Source: Mortierella alpina
Taxonomy: Eukaryota; Mortierellomycota; Mortierellomycetes; Mortierellales; Mortierellaceae
Direction of reading: 5' to 3'
DNA: 64,000 nucleotides
NCBI GenBank assembly: GCA_029449245.1
Contig: JANATF010000025.1
Location: 1-64,000, forward strand
Each line of letters starts with the position of its first letter. Position 1 is the first letter of the stretch. The position numbers and the translations under genes are program-made. Below, piece after piece: positions 27,801 through 38,496 of the stretch. The notes below the pieces were generated by a model, which saw only the letters and a list, made by a program, of their open reading frames with translations, was not told the DNA's origin and did not search any database.

Positions 27801-30230
27801 AGTGCAGTGCGTCTTCGGGTCAATTCTGGCATTGGCCTTCAGGTGTGGCTCTAGTTCATTTACGAAAATTGCTTTTTGTTTGATGAATTCTGGGGTGCGT
27901 TCTTCTGCAGGAGGTTCCTTGGGAATGAGCGAAGCTTTCTCATCATAGGGTACCCAGAGGAACTCCTCCTCTCTTGGTGGCGGCATTGCCATTCCTGTAA
28001 TGGCGTAACCGAACCTAGCAAAGAGATCCATTCCTATGATAAAGTCATAGTACTCCAGAGCCATAACATAGACATGGCGTTCTACGGATCTTTTGTTGCA
28101 TACAAGTTGCACTTTGTCACAAGTGACGATGCTTTGAGTGCTGGTGCCTGCCTCAATCATAGCAATTGAGTCATTGGGCTTCTTGTAATAACGAATTGCC
28201 AGATCGTCTGCGAGTTCTTTGCTGATGAGAGATGTAGTGGCTCCAGGGTCCAACAGAGCGGTACACATTGCGCCCATCACGCTAATAGGCACAGCTATTC
28301 TGTTGTCACCAGGTGCGGAACCCTTGAACGCATAGGCTTCTTTCAGAAATACGTAGGGCAACGAGGTGTAGGAAGAGAACATAGAATGTTTATTTAATTC
28401 AATGCCTTCCATCTGAGTGTCCTCAGATATTCTGCTGAACGCTCCAACAGTCTTTTGATACTTGGAACTATCTCTAGACTGGGTAGGCTGCTTGCCAGAG
28501 CGTTCATCTCGGCTCTTCCTTTCCTGGTCGTTTTGCCAGCGAAAGCAATCTTCCTTCTCATGCCTGAGATGTTTGTCTCTGCACTTGGCTGAATAAGGGC
28601 AGAGCTCTCTTTTGCCATGACTTTGTCTAGGCTTCTTGTAGACCCGGTCTCTGCGGTCGCCGTCTCTACGGTCTCGGTCCCTGTTATCCCTGCGGTCGCG
28701 GTCCCTGTTGTCCCCTCCGGGACTGGGCCTCTTTTGGAGCACAGGTGCTGGAGCTCTGTCAGAATACTCTGACCTTGCTTTAACCTGGGATCGATCCGCA
28801 GCTTGGGCGCCCGCCTTGCCACCATACTTCTTGATGAAGTACAGGGTGTGGTCGGTCTTGGAGCCTTCCATCGCTCCTGGGGTCTTGGTCAGGAACTCGA
28901 GGTATTTCTTGATGGACTTAACCTCATCAAAGGAGCCATACTCCTTGATCGTTGCTTGGAAGCCGACATCGGATAAATGATTGCCAAGCGCCTTAATCAG
29001 GATTGTGCAACCATCATCTGGAAATTTGGCGGCCTCAATGAGCGGCGTGAGGCGCTGAGTGAACGCTAAGAACGTTTCACCAACTTTGGGTCTGGCTGTG
29101 AGCACTTCGTCCGCAAGGTGTGCTTCCAAGAGTTCAAACTTGAGAGCCTTGTTCAGACATGCGACCACTTGCTTCCAAGTCCGTTTCTTGAGAGGGATGT
29201 CCATAATGAGTTCTTGATACTCCTTGGCAAGACCAACCTTTGAGATAGCACTGGGCATGTAATCCCAGGCCATTTTGTCAAAGAGGTCGTCCGAGAGATT
29301 TCTTCTGAAGACCCTTTCGAAGTCGTCTCTGAACTTAACTACGCGGCGAGCCATCTCTCTGACCATGTCCTCCGTCGGAAGTGCTGACACGTCCAGATCG
29401 AGCTCGGGCGAGTCCTTGAAAGTCTTCTTCTTGACCTTAGAGAAGTCGACCTCATCCGTGTTTTCGATAAGCGGGATGTACTCCTCGCGGAAGATGCGGT
29501 ATAGAGCGCTGTGCTCGGGATTGGACTTGTCCCATTTGACTGAGAACTTGGCTTTAGGAGCTTCCTCGACTTTCTCGAGTTCTTGAGGGGCCTCATCTTC
29601 TTCATAGCCGAAGGTGAGCGATTGCTGGATGGAGGCGATGTCCTTCCGGATGTCCTCGCATTCTTGGGTGACGGCTGAGAGTAATTCCTCCTTTTGCGCG
29701 ATAAGTTTCCTCGTCGCTCTCTCGATTCTTGATTGCTCCACACGGATGTGTTTCATCTGGATGACCGCGTCGTGGAAACGAGTGTGGATCAATCCAATTG
29801 TTCTTGACCTGGCTCGAAGCCGGTCCTTGCGACGACTGAGGAGTTTCTGGAGATCTTCCTTGGTAGGGTTGCCAACACCACCAATTTCAAAATCCTCTTC
29901 TTCCTCGTCTTCAACCGTGAAGGTTGATAGGAGCTTGTTAAGAGCGTCCACTTCTTGGGAGGACTCAGAGAAGTGTGACTCCTCGTCAGTGTCCATAGGC
30001 GATGGTCCTTCGCCCTCGTCTTCGGAAGCCTCAGGGCTAGTGGGCTCCGAATGCGAGTCTCTAATGGTAGCAGAGGCGTCTGCTGAACTTGTAGACGCGA
30101 CAGCTGGAGCTGAAGCGTTAGCGGCGTCTGCTGGGGGTGCAGCAGTGGCGGCGGTTGCTGGGGCGATAGCGGCGTCTGCTGGGGTTGCAGCGGCAGGGGC
30201 ATTGGCACCGGAGCGTCGTCGGGGTGCCAT
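24855..30230 (-). CDS. gag-pol: Gypsy-D Gag-Pol polyprotein, single frame
   Basis: 1791 aa. The N-terminus is Ala/Pro-rich and then acidic (residues 1-115), with a heptad-rich stretch at about 140-200 and a gag core at about 240-470. An Arg/Asp-rich basic tract lies near 500-535, and a Cys/His motif (CPYSAKC...H...C) near 543-565. The protease motif is LDPGAT near 660, with Pro where Ser/Thr is usual. RT has YVDDIVIYS near 984, RNase H has AATDASNDG, integrase has H/H/C/C near 1347-1385 and SDNGAEF, and a chromodomain (EVEAIVG...WKGYD) lies near 1687-1725. The tail is Lys/Arg-rich. No frameshift or stop separates gag and pol, unlike Gypsy-A to -C. How the Gag:Pol ratio is set is not evident. 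The ATG at 30230 is 70 bases from the LTR. Confidence 0.94.
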   Translation of the reverse strand: MAPRRRSGANAPAAATPADAAIAPATAATAAPPADAANASAPAVASTSSADASATIRDSHSEPTSPEASEDEGEGPSPMDTDEESHFSESSQEVDALNKLLSTFTVEDEEEEDFEIGGVGNPTKEDLQKLLSRRKDRLRARSRTIGLIHTRFHDAVIQMKHIRVEQSRIERATRKLIAQKEELLSAVTQECEDIRKDIASIQQSLTFGYEEDEAPQELEKVEEAPKAKFSVKWDKSNPEHSALYRIFREEYIPLIENTDEVDFSKVKKKTFKDSPELDLDVSALPTEDMVREMARRVVKFRDDFERVFRRNLSDDLFDKMAWDYMPSAISKVGLAKEYQELIMDIPLKKRTWKQVVACLNKALKFELLEAHLADEVLTARPKVGETFLAFTQRLTPLIEAAKFPDDGCTILIKALGNHLSDVGFQATIKEYGSFDEVKSIKKYLEFLTKTPGAMEGSKTDHTLYFIKKYGGKAGAQAADRSQVKARSEYSDRAPAPVLQKRPSPGGDNRDRDRRDNRDRDRRDGDRRDRVYKKPRQSHGKRELCPYSAKCRDKHLRHEKEDCFRWQNDQERKSRDERSGKQPTQSRDSSKYQKTVGAFSRISEDTQMEGIELNKHSMFSSYTSLPYVFLKEAYAFKGSAPGDNRIAVPISVMGAMCTALLDPGATTSLISKELADDLAIRYYKKPNDSIAMIEAGTSTQSIVTCDKVQLVCNKRSVERHVYVMALEYYDFIIGMDLFARFGYAITGMAMPPPREEEFLWVPYDEKASLIPKEPPAEERTPEFIKQKAIFVNELEPHLKANARIDPKTHCTLESMSVSLKVRPGCRIQERSRPFYAQTEKEEVDSTIQTWWDTGVIVPAPKGCPYNNSLTMASRRDLDGNITKFRVCLDPRTLNRQLEDTDNFPLPLITDVHAKMAGAKYFSTIDLSQAYHRMPIDKASQPLTAFTHGGKQYMFARAPFGLKPLTSIFQRAMSQLLGHVHYSDNYVDDIVIYSQSIEEHITHVISVLKLLTEVGLIINKEKCHLLSTEVLLLGFIISKDGKRINIEKLANVETWPYPTNNKMIQRYNGMFNHFRGYIAMHSTLSGPLDALRNKKGKFILNDLEKRCFDAFRYLMKRAPILKFANFLLMFYAATDASNDGLGVMLYQLPRGRDDHSEINYISFQSRALHKHEKNYPTYKKELLGIMFALMKFHYFLWGRKFVLYTDHRPLTYIHEQDELPQIITNWKATLLNYDFECVYRPGLLNVIPDALSRAYPDELWPASKAPSQNRTNKHQIAAATRSSQRTTVPLLEEGPLSISSAELAESLTPPSVVPNAPYAHAMQTEDTPRDTILDVEERKQMLKRVHEFGHPGSNAMVQAIHEQGYTWPKLREDCLTWVSQCGPCQHFNIARKGYHPLKAIHARLPGEHVAIDLASFEVSTQGNNFALVMVDVCTRFVFLEPLPNKEAETVARVLFKLFCGIGFPKIIQSDNGAEFVNAVIKLMAQKLQVDHRLSTPYHPRSNGVAERFVRSLKDNLRKQLEGRTETWDSYLPMVQLQLNTKAASLHNSTPFSLFFGRSFAGLTDFSSAESHLMTEEELEERLEYLTNLVYPAIANKSADTQRKMIDKFNRSHRILDFPPGTFVMTREETPDGKLSPKYHGPFKVMSRSDNGSYTLLDVTNQKLARNYSPEQLKRVTQALDAPSAESYEVEAIVGHDFSGEGVEYTVKWKGYDSSHNQRIPYRNFDSDTLIRQYWKRLKQSNPHLVAKQNKKREKAEKRALRQHKLQQKEIVQNASQSRKSKRRPASKKHAGKL

Positions 30231-30300
30231 GATGAGTGATTGAGAATTCTTTTGTGTGTGTATATGAGGGTGTATGGGGGTTCTTATGACCTTGAAAAAA

Positions 30301-30491
30301 TGAAACGTATAGTGGAATTGTGAGAGTCAAGGAGACAAAGAGATGATGTTTATTCTTTGCCGAGGCAGGACTATTAAGTAGGCGTCCTGCCACAGGCTAA
30401 CTATACACTCAATGAACTTTGATAAAAAGGGAAGTGGTCTCCAATTTAAAGAGGTACACTCCCTAGACCAAGGTAGGTCCAGTACGTTACA
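30301..30491 (-). repeat. Gypsy-D 5' LTR
   Basis: 191 bp, identical by eye to the 3' copy. Directly inside it the coding strand begins TTTTTTCAAGGTC. There is no TGG start, and I found no complement of this within the LTR, so the priming mode is unknown. Confidence 0.94.
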
Positions 30492-32740
30492 AATTGAACA
30501 TCTCCAATTGATCGAATCCGTCAAATTAGGGAAGTGTGAAATCGGGGAGCTTAAAGCTTAGTGGTTTCATGAGGTGTGCAGTCGCGAGGAAGAGAGCTAC
30601 CAGTGTTGCCTAGAGTGCTGAGGAGCAGTTGAGTCTGTTCAATTGATCGAATCTATCACATTGGGGAAGTGTGAAATCAGAGAGCTTAAAGGTTAGTGGT
30701 TTCATGAGGTGTGCAGTCGCGAGGAAGAGAGCTACCAGTGTTGCCTAGGGTGCTGTGGAGCAGTTGAGCCTGTTCAATTGATCGAATCTATCAAACTGGG
30801 GAAGTGTGACATCAGGGAGCTTAAAGCTTAGTGGTTTCATGAGGTGTGCAGTCGCGAGGAAGAAAGCTACCAGTGTTGCCTAGGGTGCTGTGGAGCAGTT
30901 GAGTCTGTTCAATTGATCGAATCTGTCAAATTGGTGAAGTGTGAAATCGGGGAGCTTAAAGGTTAGTGGTTAGGTGAGGTGCGAAGTAGGGAGGAAGAGT
31001 GCCATGGATCAATTGAACATCTCCAATTGATCGAATCCGTCAAATTAGGGAAGTGTGACATCGGGGAGCTTAAAGCTTAGTGGTTTCATGAGGTGTGCAG
31101 TCGCGAGGAAGAGAGCTACCAGTGTTGCCTAGGGTGCTGTGGAGCAGTTGAGCGTGTTCAATTGATCGAATCCGTCAAATTAGGGAAGTGTGACATCGGG
31201 GAGCTTAAAGCTTAGTGGTTTCATGAGGTGTGCAGTCGCGAGGAAGAGAGCTACCAGTGTTGCCTAGGGTGCTGTGGAGCAGTTGAGTCTGTTCAATTGA
31301 TCGAATCTATCACATTGGGGAAGTGTGAAATCAGAGAGCTTAAAGGTTAGTGGTTTCATGAGGTGTGCAGTCGCGAGGAAGAGAGCTACCAGTGTTGCCT
31401 AGGGTGCTGTGGAGCAGTTGAGCGTGTTCAATTGATCGAATCTATCATATTGGGGAAGTGTGAAATCGGAGAGCTTAAAGCTTAGTGGTTTCATGAGGTG
31501 TGCAGTCGCGAGGAAGAGAGCTACCAGTGTTGCCTAGGGTGCTGTGGAGCAGTTGAGCGTGTTCAATTGATCGAATCTATCATATTGGGGAAGTGTGAAA
31601 TCGGAGAGCTTAAAGCTTAGTGGTTTCATGACGTGTGCAGTCGCGAGGAAGAGAGCTACCAGTGTTGCCTAGGGTGCTGTGGAGCAGTTGAGCCTGTTCA
31701 ATTGATCGAATCTATCAAACTGGGGAAGTGTGACATCAGGGAGCTTAAAGCTTAGTGGTTAGGTGAGGTGCGAAGTAGAGAGGAAGAGTGCCATGGATCA
31801 ATTGAACATCTCCAATTGATCGAATCCGTCAAATTAGGGAAGTGTGACATCGGGGAGCTTAAAGCTTAGTGGTTTCATGAGGTGTGCAGTCGCGAGGAAG
31901 AGAGCTACCAGTGTTGCCTAGGGTGCTGTGGAGCAGTTGAGCGTGTTCAATTGATCGAATCCGTCAAATTAGGGAAGTGTGACATCGGGGAGCTTAAAGC
32001 TTAGTGGTTTCATGAGGTGTGCAGTCGCGAGGAAGAGAGCTACCAGTGTTGCCTAGGGTGCTGTGGAGCAGTTGAGTCTGTTCAATTGATCGAATCTATC
32101 ACATTGGGGAAGTGTGAAATCAGAGAGCTTAAAGGTTAGTGGTTTCATGAGGTGTGCAGTCGCGAGGAAGAGAGCTACCAGTGTTGCCTAGGGTGCTGTG
32201 GAGCAGTTGAGCGTGTTCAATTGATCGAATCTATCATATTGGGGAAGTGTGAAATCGGAGAGCTTAAAGCTTAGTGGTTTCATGAGGTGTGCAGTCGCGA
32301 GGAAGAGAGCTACCAGTGTTGCCTAGGGTGCTGTGGAGCAGTTGAGTCTGTTCAATTGATCGAATCTATCACATTGGGGAAGTGTGAAATCAGAGAGCTT
32401 AAAGGTTAGTGGTTTCATGAGGTGTGCAGTCGCGAGGAAGAGAGCTACCAGTGTTGCCTAGGGTGCTGTGGAGCAGTTGAGCGTGTTCAATTGATCGAAT
32501 CCGTCAAATTAGGGAAGTGTGACATCGGGGAGCTTAAAGCTTAGTGGTTTCATGAGGTGTGCAGTCGCGAGGAAGAGAGCTACCAGTGTTGCCTAGGGTG
32601 CTGTGGAGCAGTTGAGCGTGTTCAATTGATCGAATCTATCATATTGGGGAAGTGTGAAATCGGAGAGCTTAAAGCTTAGTGGTTTCATGACGTGTGCAGT
32701 CGCGAGGAAGAGAGCTACCAGTGTTGCCTAGGGTGCTGTG
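30492..32740. repeat. Subtelomeric satellite, block 2
   Basis: Continues the interrupted B unit of block 1 after the AATTG duplication, then mostly A units with B units near 30967 and 31759. Several A units carry CACATTGGGG or CATATTGGGG variants that recur every few units, a sign of local amplification. Ends at GTGCTGTG (32733-32740), the hAT target duplication. Confidence 0.95.
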
Positions 32741-32756
32741 TACGGTTTCTCACGAA

Positions 32757-33226
32757 TATCCGACATCCGACATCCGATCCGCATTCGATCCGACTTTTCG
32801 GATACGGATGATGCCTCTATCCGATCCGACGGTTGTCGGATGAAGCTCCCATCCGATCCGACTTTATTCGATCCGACGCCTATTCGATCCGACGTTCATT
32901 CGATCCGACGCTCATCCGATCCGACATTTTATTCGATCCGACGTTCATCCGACTTGACATTTATCCCATCCGACTTTCATCCGACTCGGCTGTCATTCGA
33001 TCCGACTGTTATCCGATCCGACGTTGATCCGATCCGACTATTATCCGATCCGACTGTCATCCGATCCGACATTGATCCGACTCGGCTGTCATTCGATCCG
33101 ACTATTATCCGATCCGACATTGATCCGATCCGACTATTATCCGATCCGACGTTGATCCGATCCGACTATTATCCGATCCGACTGTCATCCGATCCGACTT
33201 TCATTCGATCCGACATTCATCCGAAA
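32757..33226 (+). repeat. hAT left subterminal motif array
   Basis: About 27 copies of (G)ATCCGAC spaced roughly 15-18 bases apart, all in one orientation. Subterminal repeats in hAT elements are binding sites for transposase. This array is unusually long. Open frames across it are by-products of the repeat. Confidence 0.85.
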
Positions 33227-33675
33227 ACAGGTTTGTGTACCAACATATAACTATATGTGATTGGCGTGCATGCATTTTTTTTTCTTTAGCATCTTGAAAG
33301 CACGCTAACGCTGCATTTGTTTTTTCTTTTTTCTTTTCTGTATGAAAAAACAACAACGCCATTCATTACCCCGTTCCTTCACGAGTACAAGTACATACAA
33401 CCATGTCCAACATGAATCGCGAATCATCTCTCTCTCATTTTGCTTCTCTTTTTTACATTCGACCATCTAAGCTCGTCATTAGTTCTCTCTTTTCTTTCTT
33501 TCTCTCATCTCCTGTCTCTTGCCTCAGCATCTCATTCTTCCCTCTCCTTCTTGCGTCTCATTCCACCATTGCAGCTCGCAATCTTCTCTGCTCAGCATCA
33601 TCTCTGCGCTCCATTGCCTGTGTTCGCCATCATCTCTGCATCCTATAACCTCTACTCTCCATCCTCTCAAGTTCA
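33227..33675 (+). promoter_or_regulatory. hAT transposase 5' region
   Basis: About 450 bases between the left array and the transposase ATG, rich in CT runs (33420-33560), as in many fungal core promoters. I see no other feature. Confidence 0.35.
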
Positions 33676-36354
33676 ATGTCTGAATCTTGTTCAAATGATC
33701 TCTTCGCTGACATGGTAAGCATGAATGAGCAACTTGGTTACCTCCATCCCTCTACAACTGTGCAATAGCTAACCTCCACTCTTCTTTTCTCTTTAGCCCC
33801 TCGGACAGCAACTGGAACTGGAAGACGATGATGATGCCAGCGTAATTCTAGGAAGCCCAGAACAGCAAAGTCTCCGCTCGGTTTCTACGTTTGATCTTCC
33901 CTCCCCGGCACTCTCTTCAACAGGCGCAACGAGGAAGTCAGAGGGCAAGCTAAGCAAGTCGGACAAGGAAGGAAGTTGGGTTTGGCGCTGGTCTGAGAAG
34001 CGAACTGATAAGTCCGGCAAGACCAGGATCTTCTGTCTGGTCAAAGGCTGTATACAGAAAACAGGCTATGTATGGCTCAAAAGTTCTACCAGCAACATCA
34101 GGAATCACCTCATAAGCGACCATAAACTCAATGCAACCACCCCACAGGAAGGATCTCGCCTGTCGGGCCCTCTCAAAAACGCTTTTACGAATTTGGGAAA
34201 AAGAAGCTCCGTGCAGTTTTCAAAGGAGATTCTTCAACGGCAGTTCTGCAAAGTCCTGGTCCGCCATAAGCTACCGTACACGTTGGCCGAATCCCCCGAT
34301 ATGCTGGAGCTCCTCAAAATTGCGGCAGCAGCGCCATCCCCGGAGGAAGTGAAGCTTTGCTCCAATAGTACCATAACCAGACGGGTATGTCGACAAGGAA
34401 GAACGTTGGATGCGATGAATATGAACAACCGCGACATATGTCAACGTTTTTCTAACAAATATTGCCATACATCTTTCCCTCCGTGGGTGTTGCCTTTTTG
34501 CACTCTAGATTACGGACTGGTACACCGAGGCGGAGAGTCAGATCATAGAGAACCTCGCAAAGGTCTCCATGGTTTCGTTCACTCTGGATGGTTGGACAAG
34601 CAAGTATCAAATGTCGTTTCTAGCCGTGACGGCCCACTGGATTGATGATAACTGGAAGCAGCAGGATATCACAATCGGCTTCGAACGTCTCAGAGGTCCA
34701 CACACAGGCGAGGCGTTGCGGGATGTCTTCATCGCCGTCGTGGAGAAGTTCAGCCTGCAGCGGAAAGTCATGTCGATTACCAGCGACAACGGTTCCAATG
34801 TCCTCAAGCTCGCCTCGCTGTTTGAGGACTACACGCGCATGAACCACAACGAATGGTAAGAAACACACGGGTCAGTATGCCACCACAAGCTCACAGCAAC
34901 AACACTCCCACCAATATAACTAACCTTTATTCTCTCCACAATTCATATTCAAATAGGCGAGTCTTCAACGCATCGAAGCAGCATGTGCCGTGTCTTGGGC
35001 ATGTCCTTAACCTTGCTGTCCAGGCTCTCCTGGGCAAGGATGGTCTAGGCGCAAGGGCGCCGGCAGATGCAGAGGCCTTGAATATTGAGGAGGACGAAGA
35101 GGACGATACTGAGTGCCTCATTAGGACCAGCATCTGTGTCGACGCCGACGATTCCGACGAGGACAATGAACCTGATCTGCAAGAGACAGTGGAAACTGTC
35201 GCCAACGCCGCGGTTGAGCATGTGGACGTCACCAGACGCACTCAGCGTGCGCTTGTCAAGTTGAGAAAAGGGATCGTGAAGATCAGGTAAAATCTGCTAC
35301 ATCGCTGCTGTGCGCTACGATCCGTACTGTGCGCCCAACTGCGTGTATATATTTTGTTATTTTACTGATATATCGGTTTTTTACGCGGTTTTTACTCTTT
35401 AGGCGTTCACCACCACGACTTGAGAGATTTAGGGAGGAGAGCGCATCTGAAGAACACCGCCAGGGGCTTTCACCTTTACTTGATGTCTGCACGCGGTGGG
35501 GGTCCACGTATGTTATGATCAAACGTGCCGTGGAGTGCAAGGCTGCCTACAGCTCGGTGCTTGCGACAGACGGACTGGATGATATGATTATTGAGGAGGC
35601 GGAGTGGCGAGGTCTTAAACTTCTGAGAGACCTTCTCGAGACTTTCGACAGACTGACGACAGACGCTTGCGCCAGCAAGACATATGTTACTATTCCGCAG
35701 ACGATTATTATTTACAACAACATGATGAAGTCTCTGGAGGAATTTCTGAGTAAGAATAGGGCTCATTACCCAGACATATGCCAAGGTGTCACAGCGGCAT
35801 ATGAGAAGCTCAAGAAGTACTACGCGGATACCGACAAGTCGCCCATCTACTCTGTCGCGACGGCGGTTCATCCGTCAATGCGCTTTCAGTACTGGACTGA
35901 AGAGAAGTGGGGGAGTGTGTACGAGAGGAATGCCAGGGAATCCGTCCGCGACGTGTGAACCAGCCAGTACGCCGATACCGCAATCGATTTGGACGAAGAG
36001 CTCACGCAACCGCTTCCAGACTCTGATGATGACGACGTGGAGCTTAGGCTTCTTGGAATGACCAAGCAACCGAAAGAAGACGACTTGGAGTTATTTGTGT
36101 CGCAGCGAAAACTCCATGTGAAGTGTCTTCCGTGGTGGGAAAAGCATCATGAAGAATATCCTATCTTGGCCAAAATGGCGAGGGACTTTTTGGCTATCCC
36201 AGCGAGCTCAGCACCGTCAGAGAGATGCTTCTCAAAAGCGCGCACACTTTTGCCATACACAAGGAATCGCCTTAGTGATCCTAGGATCAGGGAGCAGATG
36301 TTGCTTGATTCCTGGGCTGACTACCTCGGAAGGTCGATTGAGCGATATAGGTAG
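33676..36354 (+). pseudogene. hAT transposase, five exons, one internal stop
   Basis: Exons 33676-33714, 33797-34384, 34509-34855, 34957-35286 and 35403-36354 join to 752 codons with GT/AG introns of 82-124 bases. Exon 2 carries a BED-type zinc finger (WVWRWSEK, then CLVKGC, then HLISDH). Exon 3 has FTLDGWTS and ITSDNGSN, which hold the first two catalytic Asp residues of the RNase H-like fold. Exon 4 has HVLNLAVQ and an acidic insertion. The end of exon 5 has the hAT C-terminal dimerisation motif with SSAPSERCFSKA, which includes the conserved Glu. A TGA at 35956-35958 falls in frame between these parts. From context it probably replaces a Trp codon. Everything else is open, so the loss looks recent. 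Translation as read would give a protein lacking the last 132 residues. Confidence 0.88.
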
Positions 36355-36442
36355 ATAAATGGTTGCGATGAGTGTCATGGATGAAGTACGAAGAGTCATC
36401 AAAGGGAATAAAGGTCAAATCAAAGAATGAGTGCGTCGAATG

Positions 36443-36905
36443 AAGGTCGGATGAGAGCATGGGTGCCTCGAATGAGGGTCGGATCAAATAAACGTCGGAT
36501 CGAATGGGTGTCGGATCGAATGGGTGTCGGATCGAATGGGTGTCGGATCGAATGGGTGTCGGATCGAATGGGTGTCGGATCGAATGGATGCCGGATCGAA
36601 TGGGTGTCGGATCGAATGGATGTCGGATCGAATGGATGTCGGATCGAATGGATGTCGGATCGAATGGATGTCGGATCGAATGGGTGTCGGATCGAATGGA
36701 TGTCGGATCGAATGATGTCGGATCGGATGGATGTCGGATCGAATGGACGTCGGATCGAATGATGTCGGATCGAATGGATGTCGGATCGAATGAAAGTCGG
36801 ATCGGATGAGGCTGTCATCCGACAAGCGTCGGATCGAATAGATCCGATATCCGACCTTGGCAAGTCGGATCGGATACGGATGGGGGTCATATCCGATCCG
36901 ATCCG
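36443..36905 (+). repeat. hAT right subterminal motif array
   Basis: About 24 copies of GTCGGATC, the reverse complement of the left motif, mostly in a regular 16-bp unit GTCGGATCGAATGG(G/A)T. A few copies near 36815-36905 are in the opposite sense. Confidence 0.85.
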
Positions 36906-36930
36906 ACGTTTGAGAAACCCTAGTGCTGTG

Positions 36931-38154
36931 GAGCAGTTGAGCCTGTTCAATTGATCGAATCTATCAAATTGGGGAAGTGTGAAATCGGAGAGCTTAAAGC
37001 TTAGTGGTTTCATGACGTGTGCAGTCGCGAGGAAGAGAGCTACCAGTGTTGCCTAGGGTGCTGAGGAGCAGTTGAGTCTGTTCAATTGATCGAATCTGTC
37101 AAACTGGGGAAGTGTGAAGTCGGGGATCTTAAAGCTTAGTGGTTAGGTGAGGTGCGAAGTAGAGAGGAAGAGTGCCATGGATCAATTGAACATCTCCAAT
37201 TGATCGAATCCGTCAAATTAGGGAAGTGTGAAATCGGGGAGCTTAAAGCTTAGTGGTTTCATGAGGTGTGCAGTCGCGAGGAAGAGAGCTACCAGTGTTG
37301 CCTAGAGTGCTGAGGAGCAGTTGAGTCTGTTCAATTGATCGAATCTATCACATTGGGGAAGTGTGAAATCAGAGAGCTTAAAGGTTAGTGGTTTCATGAG
37401 GTGTGCAGTCGCGAGGAAGAGAGCTACCAGTGTTGCCTAGGGTGCTGTGGAGCAGTTGAGCGTGTTCAATTGATCGAATCTATCATATTGGGGAAGTGTG
37501 AAATCGGAGAGCTTAAAGCTTAGTGGTTTCATGACGTGTGCAGTCGCGAGGAAGAGAGCTACCAGTGTTGCCTAGGGTGCTGTGGAGCAGTTGAGCCTGT
37601 TCAATTGATCGAATCTATCAAACTGGGGAAGTGTGACATCAGGGAGCTTAAAGCTTAGTGGTTTCACGAGGTGTGCAGTCGCGAGGAAGAAAGCTACCAG
37701 TGTTGCCTAGGGTGCTGTGGAGCAGTTGAGTCTGTTCAATTGATCGAATCTGTCAAATTGGTGAAGTGTGAAATCGGGGAGCTTAAAGGTTAGTGGTTAG
37801 GTGAGGTGCGAAGTAGAGAGGAAGAGTGCCATGGATCAATTGAACATCTCCAATTGATCGAATCCGTCAAATTAGGGAAGTGTGACATCGGGGAGCTTAA
37901 AGCTTAGTGGTTTCATGAGGTGTGCAGTCGCGAGGAAGAGAGCTACCAGTGTTGCCTAGGGTGCTGTGGAGCAGTTGAGCCTGTTCAATTGATCGAATCT
38001 ATCAAACTGGGGAAGTGTGACATCAGGGAGCTTAAAGCTTAGTGGTTTCATGAGGTGTGCAGTCGCGAGGAAGAAAGCTACCAGTGTTGCCTAGGGTGCT
38101 GTGGAGCAGTTGAGTCTGTTCAATTGATCGAATCTGTCAAATTGGTGAAGTGTG
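36931..38154. repeat. Subtelomeric satellite, block 3
   Basis: Resumes the A unit cut by the hAT element and continues through mixed A and B units until Gypsy-E at 38155. Confidence 0.95.
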
Positions 38155-38332
38155 TGTGCCGGATTGACCGTCCTAGCATAGACTTACCCTTAATATTTTT
38201 AGTTAGCGAAGATTAGTGTGGACGTGTCCTTAATGCTCACGTCCACAGGAGACATTTGAATACATCTTTCTTCACTCCGTTCTCGTTACTTGACAGCTCC
38301 TAGTAACTGTGTCTTTTCCTCTAACCGCGACA
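38155..38332 (+). repeat. Gypsy-E 5' LTR
   Basis: 178 bp, TGTGCCGG to CCGCGACA. It contains a perfect 10-bp inverted repeat, TGTGGACGTG (38217-38226) with CACGTCCACA (38238-38247). The internal region begins C followed by seven or more T, so no TGG-type primer site is present. Confidence 0.94.
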
Positions 38333-38496
38333 CTTTTTTTAACGACAATTGTGCTGCTTTGTTCAGTTGTCTCTCCAATCCTAATTGATATTCATCACAC
38401 CCTCAACCATACATACATTCGCTGATTTTCCTACTTTCAGCTCGCTTCTATCGCTATTTTTCACTACCTCATTTTTATGCCTTATTTTCCTTTGCA

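Larger units (their letters stand above)
24333..30491 (-). mobile_element. Gypsy-D: single-ORF chromodomain Gypsy element inserted in satellite
   Basis: 6159 bp, with 191-bp LTRs (24333-24523 and 30301-30491) identical by eye and the duplication AATTG at 24328-24332 and 30492-30496. It holds one long gag-pol frame on the minus strand (24855-30230) and a 331-base 3' UTR containing six hairpins. Related in layout and protein to Gypsy-E. Confidence 0.95.
32741..36922 (+). mobile_element. hAT DNA transposon in satellite
   Basis: 4182 bp flanked by the 8-bp duplication GTGCTGTG (32733-32740 and 36923-36930), diagnostic of hAT. The terminal inverted repeat is about 12 bp with one mismatch (TACGGTTTCTCA left, TAGGGTTTCTCA right, read inward). 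Both ends carry arrays of a GATCCGAC motif in opposite orientations. The single gene is a five-exon hAT transposase with one in-frame stop codon. Confidence 0.93.

Noticed and set aside
24333-30491. Intron or frameshift separating gag and pol in Gypsy-D
   Set aside because: The 1791-codon frame is continuous through gag, protease and pol, so none is needed.
32738-33250. 170-codon frame over the left hAT array, and similar frames at 36420-37013
   Set aside because: Encoded entirely by the GATCCGAC/GTCGGATC motif. Low-complexity repeat translation on both strands.
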